Source of the DNA: Kiritimatiellales bacterium
GTDB taxonomy: Bacteria > Verrucomicrobiota > Kiritimatiellia > Kiritimatiellales > Tichowtungiaceae
Direction: 5' to 3'
DNA length: 35,380 bases
NCBI GenBank assembly: GCA_041656295.1
Contig: JBBADV010000023.1
Span: forward strand, 1-35,380
This document shows, piece after piece, positions 32,047 to 35,380 of the stretch (its first letter is position 1; each line of letters starts with the position of its first letter). A program made the position numbers and the translations under genes. The notes under the pieces are model-generated. The model made no database searches. It saw nothing but the letters and a program-made list of their open reading frames with translations, and was not told the origin of the DNA.

Positions 32047-32217
32047 TTAACCGGCGCTGATTGCATTGACCGGACAGACGCTTTCGCACGCGCCGCAGTC
32101 GATGCAGGTTGCCGGATCAATTACATATTTTCCGTCACCGGCGCTGATCGCATTCGTCGGGCAGACGCTTTCACAGGCACCGCACATCGTGCAGTCATTT
32201 GAAATCACATAGGCCAT
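32047..32217 (-). CDS. 2[4Fe-4S] ferredoxin (56 residues)
   Basis: This short protein reads MAYVISNDCTMCGACESVCP and then a second half CIDCGACESVCPVNAISAG. It contains two CxxCxxCxxxCP motifs, the classical clostridial-type ferredoxin with two 4Fe-4S clusters, and both halves end in NAISAG from the ancestral duplication. The length is typical for the family. A very strong AAGGAGGT site precedes the ATG by 6 bases, and a terminator follows. It is a low-potential electron carrier, used for example with pyruvate:ferredoxin oxidoreductase or hydrogenase. The partner is not in the window, though ferredoxin could also serve radical SAM enzymes such as the KamA-family protein. It is divergent from fur. 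Confidence 0.96.
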   Translation of the reverse strand: MAYVISNDCTMCGACESVCPTNAISAGDGKYVIDPATCIDCGACESVCPVNAISAG

Positions 32218-32312
32218 CGATTACCTCCTTATGTTTGAATAGAACGCTCTACGATTTAAAGTTTAGAAATATATCATCTGCATTTTTAGTTTCATTCCTA
32301 AAACGCCGTGTG

Positions 32313-32341
32313 TTATACATTATATCTGAATTAAGTATAAA
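32313..32341 (+). promoter_or_regulatory. Candidate promoter of the Fur-family gene
   Basis: TTATAC (32313-32318) and TATAAA (32336-32341) are spaced by 17 bases, giving a start near 32348 and a leader of only about 8 bases before the first ATG. The two boxes also form part of an inverted repeat (GTTATAC / GTATAAAC), which could allow autoregulation. No clear ribosome site follows. Confidence 0.35.
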
Positions 32342-32355
32342 CAAGCGAAATCCGC

Positions 32356-32817
32356 ATGATGAATAAAAACAAACGCTCAGTTTCGATAGATAACTCCGCA
32401 AACGAGGCCTGGCCGCTGTTCGTGGAATTCCTGAAACAGAAAGGTTCGCGTATTACACAGGCGCGCCGGATTGTATTCAATCGTGTTTTTGCACGCCACG
32501 ACCATTTCCGTGCCGACGATCTCGCCGCCGAACTCGCGTCAGGCCCTGATCACGTCAGTCGCGGTACCGTTTACCGCACGCTCGACCTGATGGTGGAGGC
32601 AGGCTTTGTGCAGAAAATCCGCGATCGCGACGTACATGCGCACTACGAACATATTTACGGTCATGGTCCGCACCACCATCTGATTTGCGAAGAAACCGGT
32701 GAGTTCATCGAGTTTGTCAGTGATACGATCATCAAAGAAATTGATCGTATTTGCAAAGAACGTGGATTCAAGCAGCATTCGCACCGGCTTGTTGTGTTTG
32801 GAACGCCGGTAAATTAG
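32356..32817 (+). CDS. Fur/PerR-family metal-responsive regulator
   Basis: This 153-residue protein has the Fur winged helix at about 18-90, with recognition helix SRGTVYRTLDLM (68-79). A His-rich metal-binding dimerisation domain follows, with HAHYEH at 94-99 and GHGPHHHLI at 102-110. The usual CxxC structural zinc pair is not present: the family's HLIC-x-x-C is here HLICEETG, and the only cysteines are Cys111 and Cys133. Metal sensing would rely on His and acidic ligands. Whether it is an iron, peroxide or other metal sensor cannot be told. It is divergent from ferredoxin across a 138-base gap, so it may regulate that gene. Confidence 0.88.
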   Translation: MMNKNKRSVSIDNSANEAWPLFVEFLKQKGSRITQARRIVFNRVFARHDHFRADDLAAELASGPDHVSRGTVYRTLDLMVEAGFVQKIRDRDVHAHYEHIYGHGPHHHLICEETGEFIEFVSDTIIKEIDRICKERGFKQHSHRLVVFGTPVN

Positions 32818-32888
32818 TTAATCGTTCAATAAGCCTGTTGTGTAAATTTTGTCATGTGCCCGGCCGGAAAATTTCCAGCAAAAGAACC

Positions 32889-32916
32889 TTGATTGTCATT
32901 CACCGGCAGCTAACAT
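32889..32916 (+). promoter_or_regulatory. Candidate promoter of tRNA-Gly
   Basis: TTGATT (32889-32894) and TAACAT (32911-32916) with 16-base spacing place a start near 32923, just ahead of the tRNA at 32931. Confidence 0.4.
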
Positions 32917-32930
32917 GCATCCTTTTCGTT

Positions 32931-33004
32931 GCGGGTGTAGCTCAATGGTAGAGCCCCAGCCTTCCAAGCTGGTTGTGAGGGTTCGATTCCCTTCACCCGC
33001 TCCA
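32931..33004 (+). tRNA. tRNA-Gly(TCC), CCA encoded
   Basis: The sequence folds as a cloverleaf. The acceptor GCGGGTG pairs with CACCCGC, the D arm contains AGCTCAATGGTAGAGC, the anticodon stem CCAGC/GCTGG encloses loop CTTCCAA (anticodon TCC), and the T arm contains GGGTTCGATTCCC. Discriminator T is followed by an encoded CCA. Its 3' side borders the degraded island, as expected for an integrase target. Confidence 0.97.
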
Positions 33005-33102
33005 ATTCATCGATTCCTTAGAAAAGTTGCATTTTTCGAAGGAATACGTCATTTTGCTACACGCGCTTGCTGCACAAATGGAGCAGAAACATGGTTGTCA
33101 GC

Positions 33103-33222
33103 ATGAAGATAGAGAATGTCATTTTAAGAGGAAAGGTCTTCTACTTTCGGATGAGGGTTCCGAAGGATTGTCAGCCCGCAATCGGGAAGCGCGAGATCGT
33201 TCAGCCGTTGAAGACCGACTGG
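33103..33222 (+). pseudogene. Integrase N-terminal fragment
   Basis: About 40 codons from the Met at 33103 (MKIENVILRGKVFYFRMRVP) read like the N-terminal DNA-binding segment of tyrosine recombinases that begin with GxxYYFRxRVPKDLQ...GKREIxxSLKT. The match ends near QPLKTDW. After this the frame carries unrelated residues for a few codons, while a toxin tail continues in another frame. Position 100 bases beyond tRNA-Gly fits a tRNA-integrating island. The catalytic domain is gone. Confidence 0.7.
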
Positions 33223-33653
33223 AACTTGATACAACGCCGCCGCCCCTTGCTTCGACCGAAGTAAAAACCCATCTATTGCCAACTCCGTTCCAAGTACGTC
33301 TTTACGATCTTCCAAGCCTTTTTGCCGGTAAGCTACATGCGATGTTGTTTCGTGACTGGAAAAGCCGGGTCAAGGGACGGGATTTCTATGACTTTATCTG
33401 GTACGTCAGCCGTCGTGTGCCGGTGAATCTTCCTCACCTGGAGGCTCGAGTCATGCAAAGTGAAGGACAGCAAGCAGGGCGGCTCACGATCACCGCTGTG
33501 CAGGTTCTACTTAGAGAGCGTATTCACGGCATTGACATCGCTGCTGCTGCTGAAGACGTCCAGCCGTTTCTGCGCGATCCCCGTGAGCTTCAACTCTGGA
33601 ACGAGGATTTTTTCATGCAGTTGATTCCAGATGTACGAACTGTTGAAAGCTGA
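33219..33653 (+). pseudogene. C-terminal half of an AbiEii-type nucleotidyltransferase toxin
   Basis: About 144 codons match the tail of the AbiEii/AbiGii family. LELDTTPPPLASTEVKTHLL is followed by PFQVRLYDLPSLFAGKLHAM, the typical RDWKSRVKGRDFYDFIWYVS block and a helical end. The N-terminal half with the nucleotidyltransferase GS...D motif is missing; it is replaced by the integrase fragment read in another frame. The AbiEi antitoxin is not present. This is a fused deletion scar and not an active toxin. Confidence 0.8.
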
Positions 33654-33731
33654 AACGGTTTGAGTGCTGGTGTTTTATTTTTAGTAATATTAAGCCGCCA
33701 CAATCTAAAAAAATACTGCTGTTTCCGGCAC

Positions 33732-33911
33732 CTATTTATGCATTAAACCCTGAGTAGACTCCATCGATGCGCCTGCCAGCCGGATTTTGACCTGCTGGTT
33801 TTCAGCGGTGAGTACGGTCACAGTGTCTCCGTCCGCAATGGCCACGACCTTGGCGGGGTAGCCGAAGGCGGAGAATGTCAGCAGGGAGAACAAGGTGATT
33901 ACTGCTTTCAT
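33732..33911 (-). pseudogene. Truncated staphylococcal-nuclease-like secreted protein
   Basis: From the Met at 33911 the product has a signal peptide (MKAVITLFSLLTFSAFGYPA) and then VVAIADGDTVTVLTAENQQ and KIRLAG, the start of the SNase (thermonuclease) fold. The family should continue with an IDAPE-type motif. Here the frame instead runs into unrelated residues and stops after 59 residues. Dropping two bases after RLAG would restore Ile-Asp, so an indel is likely, followed by loss of the rest. No ribosome site is clear. It is divergent from the MBL gene. Confidence 0.7.
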
Positions 33912-33958
33912 GGAAAAACGATATGGCATAATGATGTATTTGTAACTAAGATAATGGA

Positions 33959-35182
33959 ATGAACACATCATTTTGGGATTTATTAAAAGATAACACTGAG
34001 GGTGGTGTTAGCTTTTGGTGCGTGGATGGTATTCAAAAAACTGATGAAGATTTGAGTATCGTACGGTTGGTTCATCTCAACCCTATTGCAACCAGAAGTC
34101 CAGGACTTCGTTATGTTACTATGGATTCTGAACTGCAGGAACAGTTCCGTCACGGAAGCTGCCTTTCTTTAAAGTGGAGCCGGCTTGATAAGCGAAACGG
34201 ATTTCCTGTTTTAACTACCGAACACGTCAAACGAGATGAAAAACTAGAATTCGGGCTTCGTAAGGCAATCAGTGCGACATTGAATGAAACAAATCCGTTG
34301 CCAGAGGAGAATGGGGCACATGAAAGTTATTTGCCATTGGGTTCTTCTGAGTCGGATTTATGCAATCGAGAACGATGCTCGAATTGCAACGGTATTAGTG
34401 AAGACATGCCCGCCTGGGCACGTATTCATGTTCATAACGTAGGACAAGGAGATACGATTGTATTAGAGCTTCCAGGAGGCCAGGTATGGATTATTGATGC
34501 GATGCTATGGAGTAAACCTCGCCGGGATGAGTTTAATGCATGGATGACAAAAAAAGGGTTTCATGATAAGGTCAAAAAGGTTGTGATCTCCCATTTTCAT
34601 TATGATCACATTCACAGTATCCCCTATGTCATAGAGACATATAATCCGCAAGAAGTGATTATTTCGGAAGCTTTAAACCATCCAACGGGAGCTGTTCAGA
34701 GGGTGCTGGATAGCAGTGGAGGACGATTAAAAAAACTCGGGAGAAAAACTGCAGTATACTATTTCGGTAATCTTAAAATGCGATTGATTCCATCCCTAGC
34801 TTTATACGACAAGAATGTTTCTTTACCTTTAGATCCAAACTATCATGGAGTTGGAATTCTTGTAGAAACATTCTCTAGTTTTGCTTTTCTTGGTGGAGAT
34901 ATGCCGCTTGAACAATGCGTAAAGATTTGTAGCGAATTCAAATCAGATACAGCGGTTTGCTATTATTACAAAGTAAGTCACCACGGGAGTAGAACGGCAT
35001 GTGATGACAAATTTCCAAGTTCTTTGTATCCGTGTTACTCTGTTATATCATGTGGATACCGGAATCGTTATGGTCACCCACATGATCCCGTACTCTCTGC
35101 GTTAAGACATGGTAGATGCGTGAAAACATACAATATTTCCAAAGGAAATACTGATTCGTGGACTATGTTTAACACTGAATAG
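33959..35182 (+). CDS. MBL-fold (ComEC-like) hydrolase with an unrecognised N-terminal domain
   Basis: This is a 407-residue protein. Residues about 150-400 are a metallo-beta-lactamase fold of the ComEC-like type: VGQGDTIVLELPGG, HFHYDH (His212, His214, Asp216, His217), LGGDMP (311-316), KVSHHGSR and a C-terminal GHPHDPVL. The metal ligands are complete, so it is probably an active hydrolase, likely on phosphodiesters. Residues 1-145 match nothing I recognise; they end with a cysteine group Cys135/140/143 that could bind metal. It lacks a signal or membrane segment. It is AT-rich and lies in the tRNA-Gly island beside toxin and transposase relics, so a defence role is possible; MBL genes of this sort occur in some anti-phage loci. 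No partner gene is visible. Confidence 0.85.
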   Translation: MNTSFWDLLKDNTEGGVSFWCVDGIQKTDEDLSIVRLVHLNPIATRSPGLRYVTMDSELQEQFRHGSCLSLKWSRLDKRNGFPVLTTEHVKRDEKLEFGLRKAISATLNETNPLPEENGAHESYLPLGSSESDLCNRERCSNCNGISEDMPAWARIHVHNVGQGDTIVLELPGGQVWIIDAMLWSKPRRDEFNAWMTKKGFHDKVKKVVISHFHYDHIHSIPYVIETYNPQEVIISEALNHPTGAVQRVLDSSGGRLKKLGRKTAVYYFGNLKMRLIPSLALYDKNVSLPLDPNYHGVGILVETFSSFAFLGGDMPLEQCVKICSEFKSDTAVCYYYKVSHHGSRTACDDKFPSSLYPCYSVISCGYRNRYGHPHDPVLSALRHGRCVKTYNISKGNTDSWTMFNTE

Positions 35183-35262
35183 GTAATATTCTCCTGTTAT
35201 ACCTTGCAAAAAAGCCGACGATATGACCCCTCGGTAGCACATCTGTGCGAGGTTAGAGCATA

Positions 35263-35379
35263 TCACGATTGAGAAGCCGTAATATGACACGATGAAAACC
35301 ATCCGGCAGCATCCTGCGGTGTGACCTGTGCGAATGCCCGGCTGATTGCGGCGGATAATTCATCCTGTGTCCGGGCACC
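35263..35379 (-). CDS. C-terminus of an IS630-type transposase (partial)
   Basis: The minus strand at the window edge encodes 38 residues ending in TGA: GARTQDELSAAISRAFAQVT and then PQDAAGWFSSCHI. This is like the last helices of IS630-family transposases, which end with a W(F)xxxGY/CHI-type motif. The catalytic part lies outside the window. A hairpin (CCTC..GCACA / TGTGC..GAGG, 35229-35252) just beyond the stop may belong to the element's end. Confidence 0.7.
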   Translation of the reverse strand, partial: GARTQDELSAAISRAFAQVTPQDAAGWFSSCHITASQS

Positions 35380-35380
35380 C

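Noticed and set aside
33027..33218. N-terminus of the 208-codon frame as a real protein
   Set aside because: The residues before LELDTTPPP are the integrase DNA read in a wrong frame plus tRNA-flanking DNA; no family resemblance.
35229..35262. Terminator after the transposase relic
   Set aside because: A hairpin is present, but the T-run on the minus strand lies about 13 bases too far away.

Overview
The window is a 35.4 kb stretch of a Gram-negative-type bacterial chromosome. It has a TolB/Pal pair, lipoproteins with lipoboxes, a PpiC-type foldase and diaminopimelate-pathway genes. The housekeeping genes look moderately GC-rich. Most intergenic spaces hold short interspersed repeat families of a kind I associate with PVC-superphylum genomes (Verrucomicrobiota/Kiritimatiellota). 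A CPBP membrane protease resembling the exosortase-associated type fits the same guess. This placement is an inference from gene style and repeats; there is no rRNA in the window to confirm it.

Layout. 1-1.75 kb: end of an unknown gene, a YkgJ-type cysteine-cluster protein and a PpiC-type foldase lipoprotein with a clear terminator. 1.85-6.5 kb (minus strand): gltA, a small TPR protein, lysA, dapA and a coiled-coil lipoprotein, linking citrate synthesis with lysine/peptidoglycan precursor supply. 6.8-11.3 kb (minus): glmS, a small secreted protein, a Bax-inhibitor-1-like membrane protein and a short KamA-family radical SAM enzyme. 11.36-16.1 kb: glgP, a TrhP-like U32 protein and a CPBP protease. 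16.3-19.0 kb: an AT-rich zone of decay. It holds one long membrane protein gene (zinc ribbons, transmembrane segments, ~65-residue repeats, PEGA-like and DUF1566-like domains) broken by an in-frame TGA and a +1 frameshift, then a 3' remnant of leuS directly behind smc. 19.0-31.8 kb: smc, an Hsp20 with a possible sigma-54 promoter, pgi, alaS, pdxJ, and a tolB-pal-(degenerate double GGDEF) cluster. 32.0-32.8 kb: a 56-residue 2[4Fe-4S] ferredoxin divergent from a Fur-family regulator. 32.93 kb to the end: tRNA-Gly(TCC) followed by a worn genomic island with an integrase N-terminus fused to the tail of an AbiEii-type toxin, a broken staphylococcal-nuclease-like gene, an intact MBL-fold protein with an unrecognised N-terminal domain, and the C-terminus of an IS630-type transposase at the window edge.

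The most unusual signals are: (i) a two-hairpin palindromic repeat sitting in frame inside alaS, with a second copy in an intergenic region near 9.35 kb; (ii) the doubly broken zinc-ribbon/DUF1566 membrane protein, whose full architecture is reconstructed here; (iii) the smc/leuS-remnant junction; (iv) the tandem GGDEF-like protein behind pal with both signature motifs lost; and (v) the tRNA-Gly island with its MBL-fold gene. I do not see a complete new multi-gene system. The MBL protein and the zinc-ribbon protein are the best candidates for parts of poorly described systems.
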